From positions 1 through 64,000 of the forward strand of contig CAVSNF010000004.1 in assembly GCA_963729195.1 (NCBI GenBank): 64,000 nt of DNA, written 5' to 3'. A program made the position numbers and the translations under genes. This document shows positions 1 through 10,187 of the stretch, piece after piece. The stretch's first letter is position 1. The number at the start of each line of letters is the position of its first letter. Source of the DNA: CAVPTL01 sp963729195 (GTDB lineage: Bacteria > Actinomycetota > Thermoleophilia > Gaiellales > JAICJC01). The notes under the pieces were generated by a model, which ran no database searches, was not told where the DNA came from, and worked only from the letters and a program-made list of their open reading frames with translations.

Positions 1-1396
1 GCAGCCCCTCGACGTCGTGGGGGTCGGCCTCGATCACGGGATCCACCCCACCCCCCGCAGCGTCTCGCTGGTGATCGGCCCGATCGAGATCGCACGCAGC
101 CGCGCCCGATCGGCCGGCTCCAGCCCGCTGAGCACGTTGGTGACGGTGGACGACGCCGTGAACGTGACCCAGTCACAGCCCATCACCGCCGCGGCATCGA
201 CCGGCTCGGCCACGCTGCGGTAGAGCTTGACCTCGGTCACCTCGGCCCCCCGGCGCGCAGCCCGTCCGCCAGCACGGTGCGGGCGCCCTCGGCGGTCGCG
301 ACCAGCACCCGCCTGCCGGCGACCGCCCGAGCGCCTCCACCAATCCCTCCTGGGTCGCGTGCTCAGGCATCACGTCGGGCTCGATCCCCCGCGCCCGGGC
401 GGCGTCGGCGGTGGCGCGGCCGACCACCGCGACGGTCACCCCGGCCAGCCGGCGAACGTCGCCGGCCAGCAGCCGCTCCACCCCGTTGGCGCTGGTCAGG
501 CACACGATGTCGAAGGCCGAGGTCGGGCGGCCGATGGTCGAGCGTCTCGATCCGGATCGCCGGGGCCTCCACCACCGCCGCGCCCAGCTCGGTCAGCTGG
601 GTCGCCAGGCTGCTGGCCTGCGCCCGGGCGCGGGTGACCGCGATCCGGCGGCCGAACAGCGGCCGGCGCTCGAACCACGCCATCTGCTCGTGCAGCGCCG
701 CCACCCGCCCCACGACGATGATCGCCGGCGCCGGTAGCTCCGCCGCTGCCTCGGCGATCTGCTCGAGCGGCGCGGTGACGGTGCGCTGCGAGGGCAGCGT
801 GCCCTGCGAGATCACCGCGGCGGGGGTGCCGGCGTCCAGGCCGTGTCGATCAGCCGCTCGGCGATCCGCGGCAGCGAGCGCACGCCCATCAGGAACACGA
901 GCGTGCCCGGCGTGGCGGCCAGCCCCGCCCAGTCGATACTCGACTCGGGCCGGTTGGGGTCCTCGTGGCCGGTCACGACCGTCACCTGGGCGGCGAGCCC
1001 GCGGTGGGTCACCGGGATCCCGGCGTAGGCGGGTACGGCGTGGGCCGAGGACACCCCCGGCACCACCTCGAACTCGACCCCGGCCGCGCGCAGCTCGAGC
1101 GCCTCCTCGCCGCCGCGGCCGAAGATGAACGGATCGCCGCCCTTGAGCCGCACCACGCACGCACAGCGGCCGCCGAGCTCGACCAGCAGCGCGTTGGTCT
1201 CCTCCTGGCTGAGCGCGTGTGAGCCCGCCCGCTTGCCGGCGTAGTGGCGCTCGGCGCCGGCGGCGGCCATCGCCACCACCCGGGGATCGACCAGCGCGTC
1301 GTACACCAGCGCGTCGCAGCGCTGCAGCAGCTCGCGCGCCCGCACCGTCACCAGCCCCGGGTCGCCCGGGCCGGCGCCGACCAGATACACGGTCAC
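1..1396 (-). CDS. cobA-hemD: CobA-HemD fusion: uroporphyrinogen-III C-methyltransferase / uroporphyrinogen-III synthase, cut by window edge
   Basis: The N-terminal half is a SUMT-type methyltransferase (VYLVGAGPGDPG near the start, then VRLKGGDPFIFGRGGEE and VPGVSSAHAVPAYAGIPVTHRG). It makes precorrin-2 for siroheme or cobalamin. The C-terminal half is HemD, which cyclises hydroxymethylbilane (IAVTRARAQASSLATQL, then CDWVTFTASSTV and ISIGPITSETLRG). The start is taken as GTG at 1394-1396 because it overlaps the hemC stop as GTGA, as elsewhere in this operon. The reading frame changes near 830, 510, 240 and 40. The last falls in a G-rich run where the frame resumes as PVIEADPHDVEGL. The C-terminal end lies outside the window. 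Identity is firm; integrity is uncertain only because of the indels. Confidence 0.9.
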
Positions 1397-2153
1397 GACG
1401 CCGCCCACGATCGCAGCTGCAGAACGCCCCCGTCGTCGTGCCAGGCGTAGGCCGCCACCGGCGCGGTGCAGCCGCCGCCCAGCATCATCACCCGGGCCCG
1501 CTCCACGTCGAGCCGCGCGTGGCTCGGGGCGTGATCGATCGCCGCCACCCGCTGCTCGTCGCCGACCCGCACCTGCACCGCCAGCGCGCCCTGCCCGGCC
1601 TCGGGCACGAACGTGTGCGGGTCGAGCGTGAAGGCGATCCGCGATGCTCGAGTCCCAGCCGGTTCAGGCCGGCGGCGGCCAGCAGGATCACGTCGGCCTC
1701 GCCCGCGTCGAGCTTGCGCAGCCGGGTGTCGACGTTGCCGCGCAGCGGCACCACCCGCAGGTCGGGGCGGAGCTCGCGCAGCAGCCCGCCGCGGCGCGCC
1801 GACGACGTGCCGACCGTGGCGCCGGCGGGGATCGACTCGAGCGAGCCGTACGGCCCGCAGCAGGCGTCGCGGGGATCGCCCCGCTCGGGAACCGCCGCCA
1901 CCACCAGCCCCTCGGGCATATCGCCGGTCAGATCCTTGGCGCTGTGCACGGCCGCATCGATCTCGCCGTCGAGCAGCGCCCGCTCGATCTCGCGCGTGAA
2001 CACCCCGCGGCCGTCGCCGATCTGGTCGAACCGGGCGCCCTTGTCCCGATCGCCGGCGGTGGAGATCGGCACGATCTCGGCACCCCCGAGCAGTTCGGCC
2101 ACCAGTCCGGCCTGCGCCAGCGCCAGCGCGCTGGCGCGGCTCCCGAGCCTCAT
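1393..2153 (-). CDS. hemC: Porphobilinogen deaminase (hydroxymethylbilane synthase)
   Basis: Polymerises four porphobilinogens into hydroxymethylbilane for heme and corrinoid synthesis in the cytoplasm. The protein begins MRLGSRASALALAQA, the usual HemC start, followed by DAAVHSAKDLTGDMPEGL and GTSSARRGGLLRELRP. The dipyrromethane-cofactor cysteine lies in LGGGCTAPVAAYA near the C-terminus. One frameshift near 1640 separates LLAAAGLNRLGLEH from the downstream frame containing FVPEAGQGALAVQV. Combined length is about 252 residues, slightly below the usual 300. The ATG overlaps the hemA stop as ATGA, and the stop overlaps the cobA GTG, so translation of the three is probably coupled. Confidence 0.93.
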
Positions 2154-3423
2154 GCCGAGGTTCGGTCGAGACCGAACAGCTCGGTCACCGCCTGCGCGTA
2201 CGTCTCCGAATCGCTCTCGACGGCGGCCTGTTTCAATCGCACCGTGGGCCGATGCAGAAGCTTTGCGATCATCGAGCGCGTGACCGCGTCCAGGCGGGCG
2301 CGATCGGCCTCCGTCAGCCCCTCCCAGCGGCCCTCGGCGCGCTCCAGCTCGGCCACGCGAATCTGCTCGGCGAGCGCCCGCAGCGACGTGATCGCGGGCA
2401 CCACCTCGAGCGCCGCGAGCCAGCGCCGGAACTCCGCCGACTGCTCGACCACGATCTCGCGAGCGGGGCCGTACTCGCCCTCGCGCAGCGCGATGGTGCG
2501 CCGCACCGCGTCCTCCAGCTCATCGATGTTGATCACGCTGGCGCCCTCGAGCTCGGCGATCGCCGGATCGATGTCGCGCGGCAGCGCGAGATCGATGAAC
2601 ACCCGCCGCCCCGCCGGCACGGCGTCGGCCGCGACCACCAGGCCCGGCGCCGAGGTCGAGCTGACGATCACGTCGGCGCGGGCGACCGCCGACGCCGAGA
2701 TCGTCGAAGGCGACCGACTCACCGCCGAAGCGCGCCGCCAGCCCGGCCGCGGCGTCGCCGGTGCGATTGGCGAAGATGAAGCGCTTGACCCCTCGGGCCG
2801 AGAGGTTGGCCGCCGTCAGCTGGGCGATCTTGCCCGCGCCGATCACCAGCACCGTCGCATCGCCCAGGCCGTCCAGGTGCTGACGCGCGACCTCGGCGGC
2901 GACCGACGCCACCGAGGCACCGCCGGCGCCGATCGAGGTCTCGCTGCGGATCCGCTTACCGGCGACGATCGCCTCGTCGAACAGGCGGTTGGTCACCGCC
3001 CCGGTCGAGCCGCTGCCGGCCGCGGCCGCATGGGCGTCGCGGATCTGGGACAGGATCTGGGCCTCGCCCGGGCACCAGCGAGTCGAGCCCGCCGGCGACT
3101 GCGAACAGATGCTCGGCCACCCCGACGCCGGTGTGCACGTACAGCATCTCGTCGATCGGGTGGGGCGCGCCGGCGGCATAGGCGCCCAGCCGATCGATGG
3201 CCGCGGCCCGCATCGCCTGCTCGTCGGTGCCGACCATGTACAGCTCGCAGCGGTTGCAGGTCGAGAGCCCGACGGCCTCGGCCACGGCCTCGTGGCGCAT
3301 CAACGACTCGACCAGGCCACCGCCGTGATCCTCGGAGGCCAGCTGCTCGCGCACCTCGATGGGGGCGTGGCGGTGGTTGGTACCGACCATCACCAGCCGC
3401 ACGGGCACGCCGATCTCAGGCAT
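2150..3423 (-). CDS. hemA: Glutamyl-tRNA reductase
   Basis: First enzyme of the C5 route to 5-aminolevulinate; reduces Glu-tRNA(Glu) with NADPH. The start region reads VRLVMVGTNHRHAPIEVRE, and the catalytic cysteine is in GLSTCNRCELY. The NADPH domain carries VLVIGAGKIAQLTAANL, and the C-terminal dimerisation domain includes LHRPTVRLKQAA. Frameshifts occur near 3075 (after GGLDSLVPG, resuming as GEAQILSQIRDAH) and near 2715 (between VAFDDL and ARADVIVSSTSAP). I chose the ATG at 3421-3423, which overlaps the ccmD-like stop by 8 bp; a GTG two codons upstream is the alternative. Combined length is about 424 residues, normal for HemA. Confidence 0.93.
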
Positions 3424-3598
3424 CGTCACCCGCCTTGCGCCGTTCGAGCGTGCCGACGATGTCGTCCAGCTGCCGTTCCAGCCGGCCGAGCTTCGAATTC
3501 AGGATGACCACGTAGGCGAGAGTCACGATCCACACCAAACCGTACACCGCGGCGACGTATTTGATTGTGGTGATGTCGACCGTCTCGGCAAGGGTCAC
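3416..3598 (-). CDS. Small CcmD-like membrane protein (60 aa)
   Basis: A 60-residue protein with one hydrophobic segment (about residues 13-33, VAAVYGLVWIVTLAYVVIL) followed by a charged helix LGRLERQLDDIVGTLERR. Size, topology and its place directly after ccmC match CcmD, which releases heme-loaded CcmE from the CcmABC exporter in cytochrome c maturation. Sequence conservation in CcmD is low, so the call rests on context. The GTG start overlaps the ccmC stop (GTGA) and the gene is too short for most gene finders. The stop overlaps the hemA start. Confidence 0.7.
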   Translation of the reverse strand: MTLAETVDITTIKYVAAVYGLVWIVTLAYVVILNSKLGRLERQLDDIVGTLERRKAGDDA

Positions 3599-4317
3599 GC
3601 CGGCTCCTCGACCAGCCGCTTGATCCGGGCGACCCGCTCGTCCAGCCGCTTGCCGCGCAGCTCCACCTGATACATCGCGAACGCCAGCGACAGCATCGCG
3701 GCGAAGCTCACCAGGAAGGTGGCGAGCATCGAGTTGTCCATGTTGGCGCCGTTGTGAGTGAAGGTGATGGGGTGAATGATGTCCTGCCCGAGGTGAACCG
3801 CGAGCACGCTGACCGGCACCAGCCCGATGCCCAGCAGCGCGTACACCGCCGAGTACCGCGCCCGCCGCTCTCCCGGCTCGACCGAGAACCGCAGCATGAA
3901 GTACGCGCAGTAGTACAGGAAGATGATCATGAACGTGTTCAGCTCGGTGCTGCTCCAGTCCCACCAGGTGCCCCACGACGCCCGCGCCCAGATCGACCCG
4001 GTGACCAGCGTCAGCGAGCCGAAGACGGTGCCCAGGTGCATCGGCACGTAGCTGCGCAGGTCGAGCGACATGTCGCCGCTTCGCAGGTACCGAGCGGCGT
4101 TGACGGCCGCCCACATGAACAGCACGTAGGTGGTCATCGCGATCGGCACGTGGAAGTAGAAGATCCGCTGGGAGAAGCCCTGGTCGGCGTCGCTGGGGAC
4201 GTAGAAGAAGATCATCGCCAGCGCCGCCACCATCAGCACCATCGCCACCACCGGGGCGATGGTCGCGCGGTCAAATCGGGCGCCGTTCGGCGTGGTCGCC
4301 TGGAGTTCCAAACCCAC
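3595..4317 (-). CDS. ccmC: Heme exporter permease CcmC
   Basis: Integral membrane protein that handles heme for CcmE during cytochrome c maturation (system I). It has six predicted membrane segments. The tryptophan-rich heme-binding motif is seen as RASWGTWWDWSSTELNTF, flanked by histidines in YFHVPIAMTTY and AVHLGQDIIHP. I chose the GTG at 4315-4317 (reads VGLELQATTPNG) because GGAGG lies a few bases upstream; it follows directly on the ccmB stop. This gives 240 residues, the usual CcmC size. The stop overlaps the ccmD-like start. Confidence 0.92.
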   Translation of the reverse strand: MGLELQATTPNGARFDRATIAPVVAMVLMVAALAMIFFYVPSDADQGFSQRIFYFHVPIAMTTYVLFMWAAVNAARYLRSGDMSLDLRSYVPMHLGTVFGSLTLVTGSIWARASWGTWWDWSSTELNTFMIIFLYYCAYFMLRFSVEPGERRARYSAVYALLGIGLVPVSVLAVHLGQDIIHPITFTHNGANMDNSMLATFLVSFAAMLSLAFAMYQVELRGKRLDERVARIKRLVEEPA

Positions 4318-4318
4318 C

Positions 4319-5002
4319 TCAATCCTCCACGATGAACTCGAACAGTGCCCACCCCAGGAGCGCGAAGATCGTATCATAGAAGCCCAGAAATACGAGCCGT
4401 TTGACGATGTAAAAATCGTCTGTTTGCAGGGAAATTGTGTGCACGGTGAGCGTCGATGCCACGATCACAAGCGGGATCGCAAAGGGCAGGAAGAGCACCG
4501 GCACGAGCACCTCGCGGTTGCGCGCCGCGATTCCCAGGCCGGCCAGCAGCGAGCCCAGCGCGGCGATGCCGATGTCGGCCAGAACGAGGGCGGCGATCAG
4601 CACCGGCATCGACGGGCCGCGCCCCGACTGCAGGAAGAACAGCCAAAACGCCGGCACCGCCACCACCTGCACCGCCAGCATGAACACCAGGAACGAGATC
4701 GACCGTGCCGCCCACAGCGTGGCCCGGTCCACCGGCGAGGCCAAGAGCCCGTCCCAGACGCGGCCCTCGCGCTCGGCCGCGAACGATCGGGTCAGCCCCA
4801 GCATGGCGGTGAACACCGTGGCGATCCACAGCACGCCGACCGCCGCGCGGGTGCCTCCGGCCAGGGACTGACCGCCCAGGCCGAAACGAAACAGCACGAA
4901 CGCGGCCAGCACGAACACCACCATCGCCAGCACCACCTCGCGGCCGCGCAGCTCCAGCACCAGGTCCTTGCGCACCAGCGCCACCAGCGCCCGCCGGTTC
5001 AC
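4319..5002 (-). CDS. ccmB: Heme exporter permease CcmB
   Basis: A 227-residue membrane protein with six hydrophobic segments and a CcmB-like start (NRRALVALVRKDLVLELRGRE), then RSFAAEREGRVWDGLLASP. It forms the membrane part of the CcmAB ATPase that releases heme-CcmE. The GTG start at 5000-5002 overlaps the ccmA stop by GTGA, and the stop is one base before the ccmC start region. No frameshift is seen in this gene. Confidence 0.9.
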   Translation of the reverse strand: MNRRALVALVRKDLVLELRGREVVLAMVVFVLAAFVLFRFGLGGQSLAGGTRAAVGVLWIATVFTAMLGLTRSFAAEREGRVWDGLLASPVDRATLWAARSISFLVFMLAVQVVAVPAFWLFFLQSGRGPSMPVLIAALVLADIGIAALGSLLAGLGIAARNREVLVPVLFLPFAIPLVIVASTLTVHTISLQTDDFYIVKRLVFLGFYDTIFALLGWALFEFIVED

Positions 5003-5639
5003 GCCGCCACCTTCCCGCCCGCGACCGCGATCCGGCGGCTCGCGAACCGCTCGAACCGCTCCGGCTCGTGGGTGGCGATCACCGCTGTCCGCCCGCGGTG
5101 ACGCTCCAGCAGCTGCCAGCAGCACGGCGTGGCCGTCGGCGTCGAGACCCGCGGTGGGCTCGTCCAGCAACAGCAGCTCGGGATCGTGCAGGGTGGCCCG
5201 CGCGATCGCCAGCCGGGCCAGCATCCCGCGCGAGAACTCGGCCGCCTGGTCGTCGCCGCGCTCGACCCAGCCCGACCAGCTCGAGCGCGTCGGCGATGCC
5301 GCCGGTGCCGACGTTGTAGAGGGCGGCGTACAGCTCCAGATTCTCGCGGGCCGAGAGCCCCGGGTAGACGAGCGGGTCATGCGCGATGTAGCCGATGCCT
5401 GGGCGGGCCAGCATCGCCTTGGACGGAAGCGGGTGGCCGGCCACCGACACCTCGCCCTCCGACGGTCGCAGCACCGTGGCCAGCACTCGCAGAAGCGTGG
5501 TCTTGCCGGCGCCGTTGGCGCCGGTGACGACCACCGTCTCTCCGGCGGCGACCTCCAGATCGACTCCCGCCAGCGCGCGGCGCTCCCCGAAGCGCCGCAC
5601 CAGACCGGCGCAGCGGATCAGGGGCTCAGACGACGGCAT
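4999..5639 (-). CDS. ccmA: Heme exporter ATP-binding protein CcmA
   Basis: ABC ATPase of the CcmAB heme-handling exporter. Walker A is GANGAGKTTLL. The signature region is degenerate (EFSRGMLARLAIARATL), as is typical of CcmA, and Walker B is LLLLDEPTAGLD. The C-terminal frame reads TAVIATHEPERFERFASRR. Two frameshifts occur, near 5280 and near 5105, each within GC-rich runs. The ATG at 5637-5639 (MPSSEPLIRCAGLVRRF) overlaps the ubiA stop by 14 bp. Only the nucleotide-binding domain is present, about 213 residues, normal for CcmA. Confidence 0.9.
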
Positions 5640-6487
5640 CGAGCAGCACACCGGCCAGGAACACGACCGCGATCACGCCGTTCATGGTCAGAAAGGCCAT
5701 GTCGACGCGACTGAGGTCGTCCTCGCTCACGATCGCGTTCTCGTAGGTGAGAAGCCCCGCGATCACCGCCACTCCCAGGTAGTAGAGGGGCCCGAGTCCC
5801 AGGCTCAGGCCGAGCCACACCAACAGCACCACCGAGATCAGATGCGCCGCCCGGGTGATCAGCAAGCGCCCGCCCCACGCCGAAGCGCAGCGGCACCGAG
5901 TTGAGTCCCTGAGCCCGATCGATCTCGAGATCCATGGTCGCATAGATGATGTCGAAGCCCGCGATCCACAGCGCGACCGCGCCGCCCAGCAGGAACGGGT
6001 CGAGGCCGAGGTGGTTGGTGACCGCGATCCACCCGCCCAGCGGCGCCAGCCCGTCCACCGCCCCCAGGAAGAAGTGGCAGGTCCACGTGAACCGCTTGAG
6101 ATACGGGTAGATCACAAACCCGATCACCGGGATCGGCCACAGCACGTGGGTCAGCGACGGCAGCTGCCACACCGCGATCAGGAAGACGGCCAGCGAGACT
6201 GCCGCGAAGCCCAGCACCTGGCCGCGGTTGAGCAGCCCTGCGGGGATCTCGCGACGGGCGGTGCGCGGGTTGCGGGCGTCGATCTCGGCGTCGATCAGGC
6301 GGTTCAGCGCCATCGCCAGGCTGCGGGCGCCGACCATCGCCACGGTGATCCAAAAGAGCGTGGCAAACGGCGGGATGCCGGCCTCGGCCAGGATCGCCGC
6401 TGAGTAGGCGTAGGGCAGCGCGAACACCGAGTGCTCGATCTTGACCAGCGAGGCGAAGCGGCGGGCGTAGACGGCGGTGGCGGTCAA
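5626..6487 (-). CDS. UbiA-family polyprenyltransferase, probably menaquinone-type (MqnP-like)
   Basis: Membrane aromatic prenyltransferase of about 286 residues. The two aspartate-rich motifs are NRLIDAEIDARNPRTARRE and YATMDLEIDRAQG, and about nine membrane segments are predicted. The N-terminal VKIEHSVFALPYAYSAA matches the UbiA branch found with futalosine-pathway menaquinone synthesis, and also heme-linked relatives. The context (heme and cytochrome c genes) fits a respiratory quinone role, but no other quinone gene is in view, so the substrate is inferred. One frameshift near 5870 follows SVPLRFGVG. The TTG start overlaps the mog stop as TTGA. Confidence 0.8.
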
Positions 6488-6957
6488 TGGTCAGTCGGTT
6501 CCTGGGCCAGCAGCGCCAGCCCGTGGGCCAGCGCCGGGGCGATCACGTCGAAGCACTCGCCGCAGGCCCGAGGGCTGCCGGGCATGTTCACGATCAGCGT
6601 CGAGCCGACGATCCCGCTGCGGCCGCGGGCCAGCATGCCGTGGGGAGAGATCCCGATCGAGAACGCGCGCATGGCCTCGTCCAGACCGGGTGTCGGCCGC
6701 TCGACCACGTCGGCGGTGGCCTCGGGAGTCACGTCGCGGGGGGCGAAACCCGTCCCGCCGGTGGTCACCACCAGATCGGCCGCGGCGGCCAGCTCGCGCA
6801 GCGCTGCCGAGATCTGGTCGCGCTCGTCGGGCACGACCCGTCGCTCCACCAGCTCGAACCCTCCCGCTGCAAGCCGCTCGGCCAGCACCTCGCCGCTCTT
6901 GTCTTCACGCACGCCGTGGCTGACCCCGTCGGACACCGTCAGCACCGACGACCTCAT
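6484..6957 (-). CDS. mog: Molybdopterin adenylyltransferase (MogA/MoaB family)
   Basis: 157 residues of the MoCF domain, intact. It adenylylates molybdopterin before molybdate insertion. Family motifs are LTVSDGVSHG, VVTTGGTGFAPRDVTPEA and VNMPGSPRACGECFDVI. The ATG overlaps the moaC stop as ATGA, and the stop overlaps the ubiA TTG. Sequence alone does not separate MogA from MoaB2; the biochemical role is the same. The partner MoeA, which uses the adenylylated product, is encoded at 15245-16423. Confidence 0.92.
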   Translation of the reverse strand: MRSSVLTVSDGVSHGVREDKSGEVLAERLAAGGFELVERRVVPDERDQISAALRELAAAADLVVTTGGTGFAPRDVTPEATADVVERPTPGLDEAMRAFSIGISPHGMLARGRSGIVGSTLIVNMPGSPRACGECFDVIAPALAHGLALLAQEPTDH

Positions 6958-7403
6958 GGCTGGTCGCGGCGCCAGTGGCCGCTCTTACCGCCGGTCTTTT
7001 CGACCAGCTCCGCCGAGGCGATCGAGATCGACGGATCGAGGCCCTTGGTCATGTCGTACACGGTCAGCGCAGCCGCCATCACGGCGGTCAGCGCCTCCAT
7101 CTCGACCCCGGTCTGGGCGGTGGTCTCGGCGGTGGCGGTCACCACCACCCCGTCCTCTTCCAGCTCGAGCAGCACATCCACCTTGGAGAGCGGCAGCGGA
7201 TGGCACAGCGGGACGATGTCGGGAGTGTGCTTGGCAGCCATGATCCCGGCCACCTGGGCGACCGCCAGCACGTCGCCTTTGGGCAGGGTGCGCGCGGCGA
7301 TCCGCTCGAGCACGGCTGCGGGCACCAGCACACGCCCGCGTGCGGTGGCCGTGCGGCGGGTGACCGGCTTGTCGCCCACATCGATCATGCGGATCTCGCT
7401 CAC
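6954..7403 (-). CDS. moaC: Cyclic pyranopterin monophosphate synthase MoaC
   Basis: 149 residues, intact. It converts the MoaA product to cyclic pyranopterin monophosphate in molybdenum cofactor synthesis. Conserved motifs are AAKHTPDIVPLCHPLPL, GVEMEALTAV and the catalytic-lysine region YDMTKGLD. It is the first gene of the ten-gene minus-strand chain, with about 37 bp separating it from the otsA stop upstream. A second in-frame ATG five codons in (MIDVGDKP) is an alternative start. Confidence 0.95.
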   Translation of the reverse strand: MSEIRMIDVGDKPVTRRTATARGRVLVPAAVLERIAARTLPKGDVLAVAQVAGIMAAKHTPDIVPLCHPLPLSKVDVLLELEEDGVVVTATAETTAQTGVEMEALTAVMAAALTVYDMTKGLDPSISIASAELVEKTGGKSGHWRRDQP

Positions 7404-7441
7404 GTGCGAGGGAAGTTACCGAAAACCGGTGTACGGCGGCC

Positions 7442-8873
7442 TCACGCCAGGTTCTTGAGGTCGGCCAGCTGGGTGTCGATCCAGCGCTTGATGTCGTGCT
7501 CACGCACCTGTGCGCGGATGCCCTCGATGCGCGTGTGACGCTCGTCGGCGGGCATCTCCAAGGCGGCATAGATGGCGTCGGCCTGCTCCTGGATGTCGAA
7601 GGGGTTGACCACCAACGCGTGATCCTTGAGCTCTCCGTAGGCGCCGGCGTTCTCGGACAGGATCAACACCCCGTCGCGCTCGTTCACCAGCGGCGCCTCC
7701 TTGGCGATCAGGTTCATGCCGTCGAAGATCGCGTTTACCAGCAGCACGTCGTAGTGCTTGTAGGCGGCCACGGCTTCGGGGAAGTTGTCCGACATGCGCA
7801 GGTCGATGGGCTGCCACATGCCGGTCATGTAGTGCCGATCGTTGACCTCACGCGACACCCGCTGGATCGCACCGACGTACTCGGCATACTCAGGAATCTC
7901 GGGCCGCGACGGGTCGAGCAGCGCCAGCATCGTCACCCGCCCGCGCCACTCGGGATGGTCGAGCAGAAACAGGTCGAACGCCCGGAATCCGCGCACGATG
8001 TTCTTGGACGGGTCGGTGCGATCGACCCGCAGCAAAAGCTTCTCAGGTCGCGCCTCCAGCACCCGCGGCTCGGACGGCGATCACGGCCGGGCTGGCCGCC
8101 AGCCGCTCGAACTCTGCCGGGTCGACCGAGATCGGATAGGCCCGCACCCGCACGGTGCGCCCCCGGTAGTGGACGGTGGCGGCTCGGCGATCGACCTCGG
8201 CATCGGTGAACGCCTCCACGCACTCCAGGAACGAGTGCACGTACCGAGGGGTGTGCATGCCGACGATGTCGCATGCCAGCAGCGACTCGTGGATGGCGGT
8301 GCGAATGTCCAGAGGCAGCACCCGCCAGTAGTCGGGCTGCGGCCAGGGGATGTGGGTGAAGTGCTGAAGCACCGCGCCGGGCACGTGCTCACGCACCCGC
8401 TGGGGCACCATGAACAGCTGGTAGTCGTGGATCATCACCGGCGCAGGCGCGCGCTCCAGCTCCTCAATCACGGCGTCGGCGAAGCGGTCGTTGACCGGCA
8501 CGTATCCCGCCTCCCAGGCGAGCCGCACGTTGCGGTCGACCGACGGCTCCAGCGCGAGGCCCCACAGGTAGTGCTGGATGAACCAGAGCGTGGGGTTGGC
8601 AAAGACGTTGTAGTAGCGGTCGTACTCCTCCCGGTCGTGCTCGATCAGCCGCAGAGTGAGGTCGTCCAGATGAATCGGCCCGGCCGCCGCCGCCTCGGCG
8701 TCCTCGTCCGAGAGCGCGCTTGCGATCCAGGTCAGCGGATGGGTACCGGCCAGCGCCGAGAGCGCCGTCACCAGTCCTCCCCCACCGCGCTTGTGCACCA
8801 GCTCCCCGGCGGCATCTCGCAGGTATCGAACCGGCCCGCGATTGGAGACGATCAGAAGTGCGTCAGATTGCAT
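7442..8873 (-). CDS. otsA: Trehalose-6-phosphate synthase OtsA (GT20)
   Basis: Transfers glucose from a nucleotide sugar to glucose-6-phosphate. GT20 features are LLIVSNRGPV and the glycine cluster KRGGGGLVTAL near the N-terminus, then DYQLFMVPQRVRE, FTHIPWPQPDYWRVLP, and in the second half VDRTDPSKNIVRGFRAF, YDVLLVNAIFDGMNLIAKE and LILSENAGAYGEL. One frameshift near 8070 joins the two halves. Combined length is about 477 residues, the normal size. It lies 29 bp downstream of treT. No otsB phosphatase gene is in the window, so the product's dephosphorylation must be encoded elsewhere. Confidence 0.93.
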
Positions 8874-8902
8874 TTCGCGATCGGCCTCATTTCGTCGGGG
8901 TC

Positions 8903-10177
8903 CTAGGCGCGACCCTCCACCACGTCCAGATCCACCTGCTCACCGTCCAGCAGGTGCATCAATGCGAGCCAGTCGCGCACGAGTCGGGGCGTCAGGAAGT
9001 GACGGCGCACATGCTCCTTACCCCGGCGGCCCATATCGCGTGCATGAGCCGGGTCGGCGAGCACCTCGAGGGTGCGCTCTGCGCACTCCCCGGACGAGGA
9101 CACGAGATAGCCGGTCTCGCCGTCGACGATCTGGGTGACAATCCCGCCGACTGCGCCGCCGATCGTCGGCCGCCCCTTCCACAGGGCCTCCGACACGGTC
9201 AGGCCGAACCCTTCGCGAATCGACTTCTGGATGCACACATCCGACTGCACCTGGAAGGCGTTGACCTCGACTGCGCCCACGTTGTTCAAGTTCGAGAACA
9301 TGTGGATGTCGGGATCGTCCTGGCAGTACTCCTGCGTCTGATTCCAGAACTCCCAGCCCTCGGGATCGTCATGCGCCATCGATCCGACCAGCGCAAGCTG
9401 CGCCCCTGGGTGCTCGCCCTTGACCTCGCGGTAGGCGTCGATCACGCCCTTGGGGTCCTTCCAGGGGTCGAACCGCGACACCTGCAACATCAACGGCCGG
9501 GCGGGATCGATCCCGAACTGGTCGACGATGTAGGCGGCATCTTCCTGGGCCAAGGCCATGTTCTTGGGCGCCAGCGGATCGATGGCAGGGGGCCACACCA
9601 CCGCCCGGGTCAGGTGTGCCTGGGCCGGGATGTACTCGTGCATGTGAAAGATCGCAGCGTCGTAGTTGCCCAACGCGGGCGCCAGGAAGCCGAGCACGTC
9701 GGGGTTGGGCGACGACAGGTCGATATGGCAGCGCCACACCCACTTGGGGCGCGAACTCTGCACCATGTCGCGGATCATCGCCGGCTGCGGATCGTGCACC
9801 ACGATCATGTCCCACTCGTCGGCATCTTCCAGCGCGTCGGCGTTCAGTTGGTTGTAGCGCACGAACACCTCGCGCTGCTCCTCGGTGAGGCCGCGGGGGT
9901 CTCCCTGGAGTCCGTTGTGGATCGTCTTGGTCACGTCGAAAAACTCGTCGCGGCCCTCGATCACCCGCCACTCGGCATCGATACCGACGTCGTTCAAGAG
10001 CGGCAGCAGCGTGTACTGGATCTCGGCCACGCCACCGCCGAAAGCAGTCGCCGACAGATGCAGCATCCGCCGGCCCCGCAGCGGCTCGGCCAGAGTCTTG
10101 ATCTCGTCGGCCAGGCTGGCACCGATAAGCGAGCGATAGTCGGCAAGCGACTTGTGACCGACATTGATCCTCTGCAT
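8903..10177 (-). CDS. treT: Trehalose synthase TreT (GT4, NDP-glucose + glucose)
   Basis: A 424-residue intact GT4 glycosyltransferase with the TreT pattern: HLSATAFGGGVAEIQYTLLPLL near the N-terminus, then WRCHIDLSSPN and VWPPAIDPLAPKN, the nucleotide-sugar domain start LMLQVSRFDPWKDPKGVI, and the E-x7-E type motif REGFGLTVSEALWKGRPTIGG. TreT makes trehalose directly from an NDP-glucose and glucose. I took the ATG at 10175-10177 (MQRINVGHKSLADY); longer in-frame extensions upstream would run into the kinase gene. It starts 10 bp after the histidine kinase stop. Confidence 0.88.
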   Translation of the reverse strand: MQRINVGHKSLADYRSLIGASLADEIKTLAEPLRGRRMLHLSATAFGGGVAEIQYTLLPLLNDVGIDAEWRVIEGRDEFFDVTKTIHNGLQGDPRGLTEEQREVFVRYNQLNADALEDADEWDMIVVHDPQPAMIRDMVQSSRPKWVWRCHIDLSSPNPDVLGFLAPALGNYDAAIFHMHEYIPAQAHLTRAVVWPPAIDPLAPKNMALAQEDAAYIVDQFGIDPARPLMLQVSRFDPWKDPKGVIDAYREVKGEHPGAQLALVGSMAHDDPEGWEFWNQTQEYCQDDPDIHMFSNLNNVGAVEVNAFQVQSDVCIQKSIREGFGLTVSEALWKGRPTIGGAVGGIVTQIVDGETGYLVSSSGECAERTLEVLADPAHARDMGRRGKEHVRRHFLTPRLVRDWLALMHLLDGEQVDLDVVEGRA

Positions 10178-10187
10178 CCGGCGGAGG

